A DNA stretch of 9,345 bases from Nitrospirota bacterium (GTDB lineage Bacteria; Nitrospirota; JACRHJ01). This document shows, in pieces, positions 1 through 6,093 of the stretch (position 1 is the first letter of the stretch; the number at the start of each line of letters is the position of its first letter). The stretch is taken from assembly GCA_021785055.1 (NCBI GenBank), contig JAJYGS010000110.1:1-9345 (forward strand), read 5' to 3'. A program made the position numbers and the translations under genes. Under the pieces are notes generated by a model that made no database searches, had not been told where the DNA came from, and worked only from the letters and a program-made list of their open reading frames with translations.

Positions 1-609
1 CATATCGCGCATTATTACAAGCGAGCGGAAGTCAACGACGAGGTTGTTATATCCGAACGACGCGCCGCGCTCGGTCAGGATAATATCATCGTAAACCCCT
101 CGCCCTATGGGAGAGGGGCAGGGGGTGAGGGCTTCACCGGCATTTTTTATTTTGTTTATTACGTTCTTCATCTCCCAGGGGGACATGAACTGGCCCTTCT
201 TTACGTTCACGGGTCTGCCTGTCCTCGCCGCCGCCTGGAGAATGTCCGTCTGGCGACATAAGAAAGCGGGAATCTGTAGCGCGTCAAGGACTTCCGCCGC
301 AGGAGCCGCCTGCTCCGGGAGATGAATGTCCGAGATTACGGGGACGCGAAAAGTCTCCTTCACTTTTGCGAGCAGTTTAAGACCTGCCGCTAAACCGGGC
401 CCGCGGTAGGACGACGATGAAGAGCGGTTCGCCTTGTCGAAAGATGATTTAAACACAAGCGGAATGCGCAGATCTCCGGCTGCCTTCACAACCTGCTCCG
501 CCGCGTCCATGAGCTTCGCCTCGGACTCTATGACGCACGGCCCGGCAATCAGCACAAGCGGGTTTGCGCCGCCGAGTTTGACAGAGCCTATGTTAATTTC
601 TTTGGTCAC
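1..609 (-). CDS. kdsA: 3-deoxy-8-phosphooctulonate (Kdo-8-P) synthase, 3' end cut by window edge
   Basis: KdsA condenses phosphoenolpyruvate with D-arabinose-5-phosphate to Kdo-8-phosphate, the committed cytoplasmic step to the Kdo of the LPS inner core. I translated 203 codons by hand from the reverse strand. Family hallmarks are IAGPCVIES (about 21-29), FDKANRSS (57-64), SYRGPG (67-72), PAFLCRQTD (114-122), NVKKGQF with the active-site lysine at 138, and LTERGASFGYNNLVVD (178-193). The cysteine at 25 (GPC) is the metal ligand of the metal-dependent class II enzymes; E. coli KdsA has Asn there. The start is GTG at 609, sharing GTGA with the pyrG stop and preceded by GGAAGAG (624-618) eight bases upstream. 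Known homologues are about 270-285 aa, so roughly the C-terminal quarter lies outside the window. Oddity: codons about 159-172 are an in-frame repeat insertion in a loop (see repeat entry). Identification is firm. Confidence 0.95.
   Translation of the reverse strand, partial: MTKEINIGSVKLGGANPLVLIAGPCVIESEAKLMDAAEQVVKAAGDLRIPLVFKSSFDKANRSSSSSYRGPGLAAGLKLLAKVKETFRVPVISDIHLPEQAAPAAEVLDALQIPAFLCRQTDILQAAARTGRPVNVKKGQFMSPWEMKNVINKIKNAGEALTPCPSPIGRGVYDDIILTERGASFGYNNLVVDFRSLVIMRDM
94..135. repeat. GC-rich palindromic interspersed repeat inserted in frame in kdsA
   Basis: The element contains an imperfect hairpin: arm 96-101 (cccctc) pairs with 113-118 (gagggg), there is one mismatch (102/112), inner arm 103-105 pairs with 109-111, and the loop is 106-108. 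It is followed by a G-run and ggtgagggc to about 135. On the kdsA strand it encodes EALTPCPSPIGRGV (codons 159-172). KdsA homologues such as those of E. coli and Aquifex have only about three residues between the glycine before it and the I-x-L strand after it; here there are 17. The excess is about 14 codons (42 bases), a multiple of three. The sequence style (LTPCPSPIGRG on one strand, MGEGQG on the other) matches small repeats I recall recurring in many bacterial genomes. No second copy is seen in this window, so 'interspersed' is inference; exact ends are uncertain by a few bases. Confidence 0.7.
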
Positions 610-2252
610 AACGACAGCTCTTCCGACTGTTGGTGCTTCAGCGCCGCGCCGATGAAGCCTTTGAAGAGCGGGTGCGGGTCTCGCGGGCGGGACTTGAACT
701 CCGGGTGGAACTGGCATCCCAGGAACCACGGATGCCCCGGCATCTCCACAATCTCGACAAGCTCCCCGTCGGGGGACGTGCCGGAAATTCTCAGCCCGTG
801 TCCGCAGACTATGTCTTTGTATAAGTTATTGAACTCATACCTGTGGCGGTGCCGCTCCATAATCTCGCCCTTGCCGTACATCTCGCGGGCTATCGTGCCG
901 TCTTTTATCACGCATGGATATGCGCCCAGGCGCATCGTGCCGCCCATGTCCGACTGGCTCGTGCGCGTCTGGACGGCCTGCTTCTGGTAGTCGTACCACC
1001 TCTCCATGAGGTAGATTATGGGGTCTATTGCGTTGACATCGAACTCCGTACTGTTCGCGCCGGACTTGCCGCAGACGTTCATGGCGAACTCGATTACGGC
1101 GACCTGCATCCCCAGGCAGATGCCGAAGTAAGGCACCTGGCGTTCGCGCGCGAATTTTACGGCGGCGATTTTTCCTTTTATCCCCCTGCTCCCGAACCCG
1201 CCCGGCACAAGAATCCCGTGCACGTCCATGAGATATTTCTCCGGCCCGTGTACCTCAATCTCCTCGGAGTCCACCCATTCGATATTGACGCGGCAGTCGT
1301 TGGCGACGCCGCCGTGCACAAGCGCCTCGTGCAGGCTTTTGTATGACTCCTTCAACTCCACATACTTGCCGACGAGGGCGATGGTGGTATTCTTTCGCGG
1401 GTTGTTTATGCGCCTCACGACGTCCTGCCAGCCGGAGAGGTCAGGCGGATTTTCCGGGAGCTTCAAAAGCTTTACAATCTGGTCGTCAAGCCCTTCCTCG
1501 TGGAGGTTCAGCGGGACTTCGTAGATATTGCCCACGTCCTTGGCCGTTATGACCGCCTCCTTCTCGACGTTCGTGAAGAGGGCGATCTTTTTCTTCATGT
1601 CCGCGGGGAGCGGGCGGTCTGTGCGGCAGAGCAGTATGTTGGGCTGTATCCCTATGGAAAGCATTTCCTTGACGCTGTGCTGGGTCGGTTTCGTTTTTAG
1701 CTCGCCGGCGGCGTTGATATACGGCACGAGGGTGAGGTGAATATAAAGAACATTGGACGAGCCTATGTCGTACTTGAACTGCCTGATTGCCTCCAGGAAC
1801 GGCAGGCTTTCTATGTCGCCTATCGTGCCGCCGACCTCGACAATCACGACGTCTTTTTCGTCGGCGACCTTCTTTATGCTCTCCTTTATCTCGTCGGTAA
1901 CGTGCGGCACGACCTGCACTGTGCCGCCCAGGTAGTCCCCGCGCCTCTCCTTGCTGATGACGTTGAAGTATATCCTGCCGGAGGTGAAGTTATTGACCTG
2001 GGACATGGATGTCGAGGTATAGCGCTCGTAATGGCCTAAGTCGAGGTCCGTCTCGGCGCCGTCGTCCGTTACGAAAACCTCGCCATGCTGGAACGGGCTC
2101 ATGGTTCCGGGATCCACGTTTATGTAGGGGTCGAGCTTCTGGTTCGTAACGCTGAACCCGCGCGCCTCAAGCAATGCGCCGATGGAGGCCGCCGCAAGCC
2201 CTTTCCCAAGCGAGGAAACGACACCGCCGGTGATGAAAATGAACTTAGCCAT
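606..2252 (-). CDS. pyrG: CTP synthase (glutamine-hydrolysing)
   Basis: PyrG makes CTP from UTP, ATP and glutamine in the cytoplasm. At 548 aa it is full length (E. coli 545). The N-terminal amidoligase domain (about 1-270) begins KFIFITGGVVSSLGKG, with the P-loop lysine at 17, and carries DDGAETDLDLGHYERY (63-78; metal-binding Asp71) and VEVGGTIGDIES (138-149; Glu139). The C-terminal class I glutamine amidotransferase domain has the oxyanion glycines in PGGFGSRG (350-357), nucleophile Cys379 in GICLGMQ, and His516/Glu518 in FHPEF. All catalytic residues are present. The ATG start is supported by GAGGAG at 2265-2260, seven bases upstream; it overlaps the kdsB stop by eight bases, and the pyrG stop overlaps the kdsA GTG by four. 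Placement between kdsB and kdsA fits supply of CTP to CMP-Kdo synthesis, besides its general role in nucleic acid and phospholipid synthesis. Confidence 0.98.
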   Translation of the reverse strand: MAKFIFITGGVVSSLGKGLAAASIGALLEARGFSVTNQKLDPYINVDPGTMSPFQHGEVFVTDDGAETDLDLGHYERYTSTSMSQVNNFTSGRIYFNVISKERRGDYLGGTVQVVPHVTDEIKESIKKVADEKDVVIVEVGGTIGDIESLPFLEAIRQFKYDIGSSNVLYIHLTLVPYINAAGELKTKPTQHSVKEMLSIGIQPNILLCRTDRPLPADMKKKIALFTNVEKEAVITAKDVGNIYEVPLNLHEEGLDDQIVKLLKLPENPPDLSGWQDVVRRINNPRKNTTIALVGKYVELKESYKSLHEALVHGGVANDCRVNIEWVDSEEIEVHGPEKYLMDVHGILVPGGFGSRGIKGKIAAVKFARERQVPYFGICLGMQVAVIEFAMNVCGKSGANSTEFDVNAIDPIIYLMERWYDYQKQAVQTRTSQSDMGGTMRLGAYPCVIKDGTIAREMYGKGEIMERHRHRYEFNNLYKDIVCGHGLRISGTSPDGELVEIVEMPGHPWFLGCQFHPEFKSRPRDPHPLFKGFIGAALKHQQSEELSL

Positions 2253-3000
2253 GTTTCTGCTCCTCGGAGAAAAGGTGCCTTATCACGTCCAGGTCCTTGG
2301 GCGTATCGACGCCAAGCGAGTTCAATTCCGTCACCGATACTTTTATTTTATATCCGTGTCCGAGCGCCCGGAGCTGTTCCAGCTTCTCTACCTGCTCCAG
2401 GCCCGTCCGGGGGAGCTTTGTAAACTTGAAGAGAAATTCGCGCCTGTAGGCGTAGATGCCTATGTGCTTCAGGCATTTCCCTCCGGCGAACGTCCTGTTT
2501 CTCCATTCGTCCCTGTGATACGGGATCGGGGCGCGGGAGAAATACATCGCGAAACCGTTCTCGTCCAGGACGGTCTTCACATTCGACGGATCGAATATCT
2601 CTTCGGCTACGCCAATAGGGGTCGCGGCTGTGGCAATGTAAATCGAAGGGTCTTCGAGCATCGGCGCGATAGTCTGTTCTATCAGCGCCGGAGGAATCAT
2701 CGGCTCGTCGCCCTGGATATTGACGTAAATATCGGCGCGTATTTTCTCAGCCGCCTCGGCGACACGGTCCGTGCCGGAGGCGCAGCCGGGGCTGGTCATA
2801 AGCGCTTTCCCGCCCAGGCCCTCCACGGCGTTGATTACCCCCTGGTCGTCCGTCGCCACCCATACTTCGTCGATTCCCCTGGCCTGTGACGCCTGTTCGT
2901 AGACCCTCCAGACCATCGGTTTTCCGCCGATGTCGAGCAGCGGCTTTCCCGGAAGGCGCGTTGACGCCATACGGGCGGGAATTATAACGGCGACTCTCAA
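2245..3000 (-). CDS. kdsB: CMP-Kdo synthetase (3-deoxy-manno-octulosonate cytidylyltransferase)
   Basis: KdsB activates Kdo with CTP to CMP-Kdo, the donor for Kdo transferase, in the cytoplasm. With a TTG start at 3000 the protein is 251 aa, close to E. coli KdsB (248). The nucleotide-binding N-terminus reads RVAVIIPARMASTRLPGKP (2-20). Further hallmarks are CASGTDRVAEA (73-83), IQGDEPMIP with metal-binding Asp98 (95-103), KHIGIYAYRREFL (178-190), EKLEQLRALG (205-214) and VDTPKDLD with the second Asp at 232. The TTG is chosen over the ATG at 3027 because the ATG adds nine residues not expected in the family and a 31-base overlap. TTG instead gives a TTGA overlap with the upstream stop and follows AGGGAGG at 3011-3005. 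The gene is probably translationally coupled to the epimerase gene before it and pyrG after it. Confidence 0.95.
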   Translation of the reverse strand: MRVAVIIPARMASTRLPGKPLLDIGGKPMVWRVYEQASQARGIDEVWVATDDQGVINAVEGLGGKALMTSPGCASGTDRVAEAAEKIRADIYVNIQGDEPMIPPALIEQTIAPMLEDPSIYIATAATPIGVAEEIFDPSNVKTVLDENGFAMYFSRAPIPYHRDEWRNRTFAGGKCLKHIGIYAYRREFLFKFTKLPRTGLEQVEKLEQLRALGHGYKIKVSVTELNSLGVDTPKDLDVIRHLFSEEQKHG

Positions 3001-3953
3001 AGCGCCTCCCTGTTCCCGATATACCATTTTACGAACTTCGGCACGCCTTCCTCGACCTTCGTCATGGGATTATATCCGAGCATCTTTTTAGCTTTCGTAA
3101 TGTCGGCATAGGTAACCTCGACGTCGCCGGGCTGGTCCGGAAGCTGTTCTATGTTTGCTTTTTTCCCAAGGCTTTTTTCGATAAGCTCTATGAGCGTCCT
3201 GAGTTCCGTAGTCTCAGATTCGCCGATATTGAATATCTCGAAGGCGAAATTGGCGTCGATTGCCTTGAGGACTCCGTCCGCGATGTCGTCGATATACGTA
3301 TAGTCCCTGCGGGAGGAACCGTCGCCGAACATCGGGACCGGCTTTCCCTGGTCGATAAGCCGTGTGAACTTGTGTATGGCCATCTCCGGCCTCTGGCGCG
3401 GGCCGTAGACGGTAAAAAACCGAAGACATGAAATATTAAGGCCGTAGAGGTGATGATACGTGTGGCATACAAGCTCGCAGGCTTTTTTCGTCGCGGCGTA
3501 GGGAGATACGGGATTGTCCACGAAATCGGTCTCGGAAAAGGGGACTTTTTTATTGTTCCCGTAAATCGACGAAGAGGACGCGAAGATAAACCCCGGCAGG
3601 CTGTTTTCCTTCGCCGCCTCAAGGAGGTTCATCGTCCCCCGGACGTTCACGTCCTCATACAGAAGCGGGTCGGCTATGGAAGGCCGGACTCCCGCCCGCG
3701 CGGCGAGGTGAAATACCCGGTCGAACTTTTCCCGCCCGAAAAGGTCTTTTAAAAGCTTCAGGTCGCGGATGTCCCCTTCGACAAGTTTATATGACGGATT
3801 TTTCAGTGCCGCCCCGATGTTACGTCTCTTGATTTTCGGGTCGTAGAAATTATCGAAGCAGTCGATTACGACGACCTCGTCCCCGCGCGCAAGGAGTTTC
3901 TCCGCAACGCTCGACCCTATAAAACCCGCTCCGCCGGTAACAAGTATTTTCAT
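2997..3953 (-). CDS. NAD-dependent nucleotide-sugar epimerase, UDP-glucuronate 4-epimerase-like (extended SDR)
   Basis: Likely inverts a hydroxyl on a nucleotide-linked sugar, probably C4 of UDP-glucuronate or UDP-glucose, supplying a donor for the neighbouring transferases. The 318-aa protein is full length. The Rossmann motif GGAGFIG is at 7-13, followed by DCFDNFYDPKIKRRNI (31-46), which is typical of UDP-glucuronate epimerases. Further hallmarks are HLAARAGVRPSI (82-93), the serine run of FASSSSIYG (124-132), the catalytic YxxxK as YAATK (152-156), LRFFTVYGPRQRPEM (177-191) and the RRDYTYIDDI motif (215-224). The ATG start shares ATGA with the stop of the kinase gene. The adjacent heptose kinase raises the possibility of ADP-heptose 6-epimerase (HldD). 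The motifs fit the UDP-glucuronate/UDP-glucose group better, so substrate remains inferred and no gene symbol is given. Confidence 0.85.
   Translation of the reverse strand: MKILVTGGAGFIGSSVAEKLLARGDEVVVIDCFDNFYDPKIKRRNIGAALKNPSYKLVEGDIRDLKLLKDLFGREKFDRVFHLAARAGVRPSIADPLLYEDVNVRGTMNLLEAAKENSLPGFIFASSSSIYGNNKKVPFSETDFVDNPVSPYAATKKACELVCHTYHHLYGLNISCLRFFTVYGPRQRPEMAIHKFTRLIDQGKPVPMFGDGSSRRDYTYIDDIADGVLKAIDANFAFEIFNIGESETTELRTLIELIEKSLGKKANIEQLPDQPGDVEVTYADITKAKKMLGYNPMTKVEEGVPKFVKWYIGNREAL
3005..3011 (-). promoter_or_regulatory. Shine-Dalgarno site supporting the TTG start of kdsB
   Basis: On the minus strand AGGGAGG ends four bases before the TTG at 3000-2998. Its core AGGG lies seven bases from the start. 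The site sits inside the last codons of the epimerase gene and favours the TTG over the ATG at 3027. Confidence 0.55.
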
Positions 3954-4936
3954 ATTAATGATTGCCTTATAGTTTTTCTTAACTGCTCCAGCTTCACCGT
4001 GGCCGTCCCGACTTCGCCCACTACAATGCCCGCCGCGTGGTTGGCGATTACAGCCGCTTCGCGCATGTCCGCGCCGGCGGAAAGGGCCAGCATGAGCACG
4101 GCTATTACCGTATCTCCGGCGCCGGTAACGTCGTATACTTCCTTGGCGACCGTCGGTATATGCACAGGCTTTCCGCCGTTTAAAAACAGGCTCATGCCCT
4201 GCTCGCCCCTGGTAATAAGAACCGCTTCGCTCTTCAGCCTTTCGATAAGCTTTTTCCCGGCGGCGGCGATGGAGACCTCGTCCGTTATCTCGAACCCCGC
4301 CGCCTGCGAGGCTTCGAGGTTATTCGGCGTCACGACCGTGACCTTTTTATAATAATCGAAATGCCCCACCTTCGGGTCTACCGCGACGGGTATTTTCTTT
4401 TCGCCTGCCATCTTTACGATACCGGAGACGAGTTTCTTTGTAACGACGCCCTTGGCGTAGTCCGATATTATAATCCCGGAGAAGGTGTGGTTATGGGTCT
4501 TGAGGTAGTCGAGGATAATGTCCTCGGAGGCGCAGGCGATGTCGCCCTTGCTCTCGCGGTCGAAACGGACGACCTGCTGGTTGTGGGCAATCACCCGCGT
4601 CTTGACGGTGGTCGGTCGGCAGTTGTCGACGATTATCCCGTCCGTGTCGATTTTCTTTAGCCTCAGCTCGTGGACTATCCTGCGGCCCATCTCGTCGTCT
4701 CCGACGGCGCCGCAGATGCCGGCCCTGCCTCCGAGAGAGACGATGTTGTTCAGGACGTTTGCCGCGCCGCCGAGCATTATGGACTCGTGGTTGATGTCAA
4801 CCACCGGGACGGGGGCCTCAGGCGATATGCGTGAGACCTTGCCCCAGATGAACTGGTCGAGTATGATGTCGCCGACTACCAGGATATTGGCCGACTTAAA
4901 ACGCTCCAGGCGGCCAAGAAGGCTTTTTTTATCCAA
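3950..4936 (-). CDS. hldA: D-glycero-beta-D-manno-heptose-7-phosphate kinase (stand-alone HldE domain I, RfaE1)
   Basis: A PfkB/ribokinase-family kinase that phosphorylates C1 of heptose-7-phosphate in ADP-heptose synthesis for the LPS inner core. The 328-aa protein aligns by eye with the N-terminal domain of E. coli HldE. Shared motifs are ILVVGDIILDQFIWG (18-32), SRISPEAPVPVV (35-46), LGGAANVLNNIVSLGG (55-70), NQQVVRFDRE (119-128), SDYAKGV (158-164), TPNNLEA (203-209), TRGEQGMSLF (242-251) and the C-terminal DVTGAGDT (269-276) with catalytic base Asp275. The cytidylyltransferase-like domain II of HldE is absent, so a separate HldC/RfaE2 is expected elsewhere. The start is TTG at 4936 with GGGAGAGAG at 4949-4941; the upstream ATG at about 4954 is out of frame. 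This gene follows the only intergenic gap (38 bases) in the window and its stop overlaps the epimerase start as ATGA. Confidence 0.92.
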   Translation of the reverse strand: MDKKSLLGRLERFKSANILVVGDIILDQFIWGKVSRISPEAPVPVVDINHESIMLGGAANVLNNIVSLGGRAGICGAVGDDEMGRRIVHELRLKKIDTDGIIVDNCRPTTVKTRVIAHNQQVVRFDRESKGDIACASEDIILDYLKTHNHTFSGIIISDYAKGVVTKKLVSGIVKMAGEKKIPVAVDPKVGHFDYYKKVTVVTPNNLEASQAAGFEITDEVSIAAAGKKLIERLKSEAVLITRGEQGMSLFLNGGKPVHIPTVAKEVYDVTGAGDTVIAVLMLALSAGADMREAAVIANHAAGIVVGEVGTATVKLEQLRKTIRQSLI

Positions 4937-4940
4937 AACG

Positions 4941-4949
4941 CTCTCTCCC
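4941..4949 (-). promoter_or_regulatory. Shine-Dalgarno site for the TTG start of the heptose kinase
   Basis: On the minus strand GGGAGAGAG precedes the TTG at 4936-4934. The GGGAG core lies eight bases from the start. It supports TTG rather than a later codon as the initiation site. Confidence 0.5.
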
Positions 4950-4971
4950 GAAGGACATATTAAAACGAGTT

Positions 4972-5000
4972 ATTTTATATTACTTTCCTGTAAACCTCAA
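4972..5000 (-). promoter_or_regulatory. Candidate sigma-70-type promoter before the heptose kinase gene
   Basis: Reading the minus strand, TTGAGG (5000-4995) is followed by a 17-base spacer and TAAAAT (4977-4972), which matches five of six bases of TATAAT. It covers the last codons and stop of the upstream glycosyltransferase and leads into the only gap in the cluster. Transcripts would start near 4965, about 30 bases before the kinase TTG. An AT-rich gene end could produce this match by chance, so it is only a candidate. Confidence 0.3.
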
Positions 5001-6093
5001 GAGTCTTCTGGAGTGTTTTTGTCCAGGTAAAGTTTTCCGCTTTTAATCTTGCCCTTTTCCCGGCTTCGTTTCGCGCCTTTTCGCAGGCGAGATACTGTAA
5101 AATGGCCGCGAGTCCCGCCGCATCGTCGGGGTTTTTAAGCACGAAACCGCTTGAGCCGTCTTCAATAATCTCCGCTACGCCGTTCTGTACCGTGGTTATA
5201 ACCGGCAGGCCGGACGCCATGGCTTCGAGGCAGGAGTTCGAGAACGGGTCGTATTTTGTCGGCAGGACAAAAATATCAGCCGCGCCGTAAAGCGACTCCG
5301 GCTCCCCTACATGGCCGGCAAAAATAAGCCGGTCTGAAATTCCCAGTCTTTCCGCCAGCTTGAGAAACGGCCTTTTGTCGTCCTTTCCGGCTATCAAGAG
5401 CTTGATTTTACTGACGTTTCCTTCCATTTCCTTCGCATATCCGAGTGCGCTTATGGCCGTCTGAAGCCCTTTTCTTCTATACCCTGCCCCGACGAAAAGT
5501 GCGAGCAGTTCGTCCCCAAGGCCGTATTTTTGCCTGATTTCAGCCCGCTTCAGACGTGTGGAAACCGGGTTGAATTTTTCCATATCTACGCCGTTATACG
5601 CAATGAAAACTTTCTCCGGCGGGATCGGATAATGCCTGAGAAGCCCCTGCTTTGAAAATTCCGAGTTCGTGATAACCGCTCTGCATCCGCCGGGCCTGTA
5701 GCGCTCCTTCTCCATTTTCAGGACAAGCCTGTGCAGAGGGTTTAAGAAGTTAAATGAGCTTCCCATCCTTTCGAGATATTCCGCATGACATCCGCCGCCC
5801 ACCGTGACAACCCCGTCCGTGAACGGCCTTATCTGGTTATGCACGAGGTCGATATCCCGCCTGCCGGACAATGCCCGCAGGAGGTTGTTTCTGAAGCTCG
5901 ACACCTTCAGAAAAGACGGCCCGGAGGCCATAGGGACTATGTTTACCTCCGCATTGAAGTCCGGCTCCTCGACGGCTGCCGCGAATATGGAGACTTCCAC
6001 GCCCGCTTCCACAAGCCCCCTGGCGAGGTTCCACGTACGCCGCTCGCTGCCGCCTCTCCTGTCGAAGCGAATGGAAGCAAGTCCTATGCGCAT
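4975..6093 (-). CDS. GT-B fold glycosyltransferase, family 4, WaaG/RfaG-like
   Basis: A retaining sugar-nucleotide-dependent glycosyltransferase that probably adds a residue to the LPS core or a related surface glycan at the cytoplasmic face of the inner membrane. The 372-aa length fits the family. The N-terminal acceptor domain has a glycine-rich turn RRGGSERRTWNLA (12-24). The linker and C-terminal donor domain show NSEFSKQGLLRHY (143-155), YNGVDMEKF (166-174), VGAGYRRKGL (201-210), LLIAGKD (232-238) and YDPFSNSCLEAMASG (281-295). The latter is the EX7E donor-phosphate motif with Asp282 in the first position and Glu290 in the second, a variant I recall as common in WaaG-like enzymes. No signal peptide or transmembrane helix is obvious. 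The ATG start has AGGTG just upstream and overlaps the previous gene's stop by ten bases. The sugar donor and acceptor cannot be read from sequence. Confidence 0.88.
   Translation of the reverse strand: MRIGLASIRFDRRGGSERRTWNLARGLVEAGVEVSIFAAAVEEPDFNAEVNIVPMASGPSFLKVSSFRNNLLRALSGRRDIDLVHNQIRPFTDGVVTVGGGCHAEYLERMGSSFNFLNPLHRLVLKMEKERYRPGGCRAVITNSEFSKQGLLRHYPIPPEKVFIAYNGVDMEKFNPVSTRLKRAEIRQKYGLGDELLALFVGAGYRRKGLQTAISALGYAKEMEGNVSKIKLLIAGKDDKRPFLKLAERLGISDRLIFAGHVGEPESLYGAADIFVLPTKYDPFSNSCLEAMASGLPVITTVQNGVAEIIEDGSSGFVLKNPDDAAGLAAILQYLACEKARNEAGKRARLKAENFTWTKTLQKTLEVYRKVI

Noticed and set aside
96..118. Hairpin as a transcription terminator
   Set aside because: It lies in the middle of the intact kdsA reading frame, and on neither strand is the stem directly followed by a T-run.
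94..135. kdsA as a pseudogene broken by the insertion
   Set aside because: The insertion is a multiple of three, introduces no stop, and the flanking catalytic motifs on both sides are intact in one frame.
107..325. Plus-strand 72-codon open frame beginning in the palindromic repeat
   Set aside because: It is antisense to kdsA; its first residues are simply the repeat read on the other strand.
843..1346. A 167-codon plus-strand open frame opposite pyrG
   Set aside because: It is fully inside a highly conserved housekeeping gene on the other strand and shows no family signature.
2182..2889. A 235-codon plus-strand open frame opposite kdsB
   Set aside because: It is antisense to a well-supported KdsB with all family motifs; no domain or start signal supports it.
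3001..3027. ATG at 3027 as the start of kdsB
   Set aside because: It would add nine residues not expected in the family and overlap the epimerase by 31 bases. The TTG at 3000 has a Shine-Dalgarno sequence, a TTGA overlap and gives the standard N-terminus.
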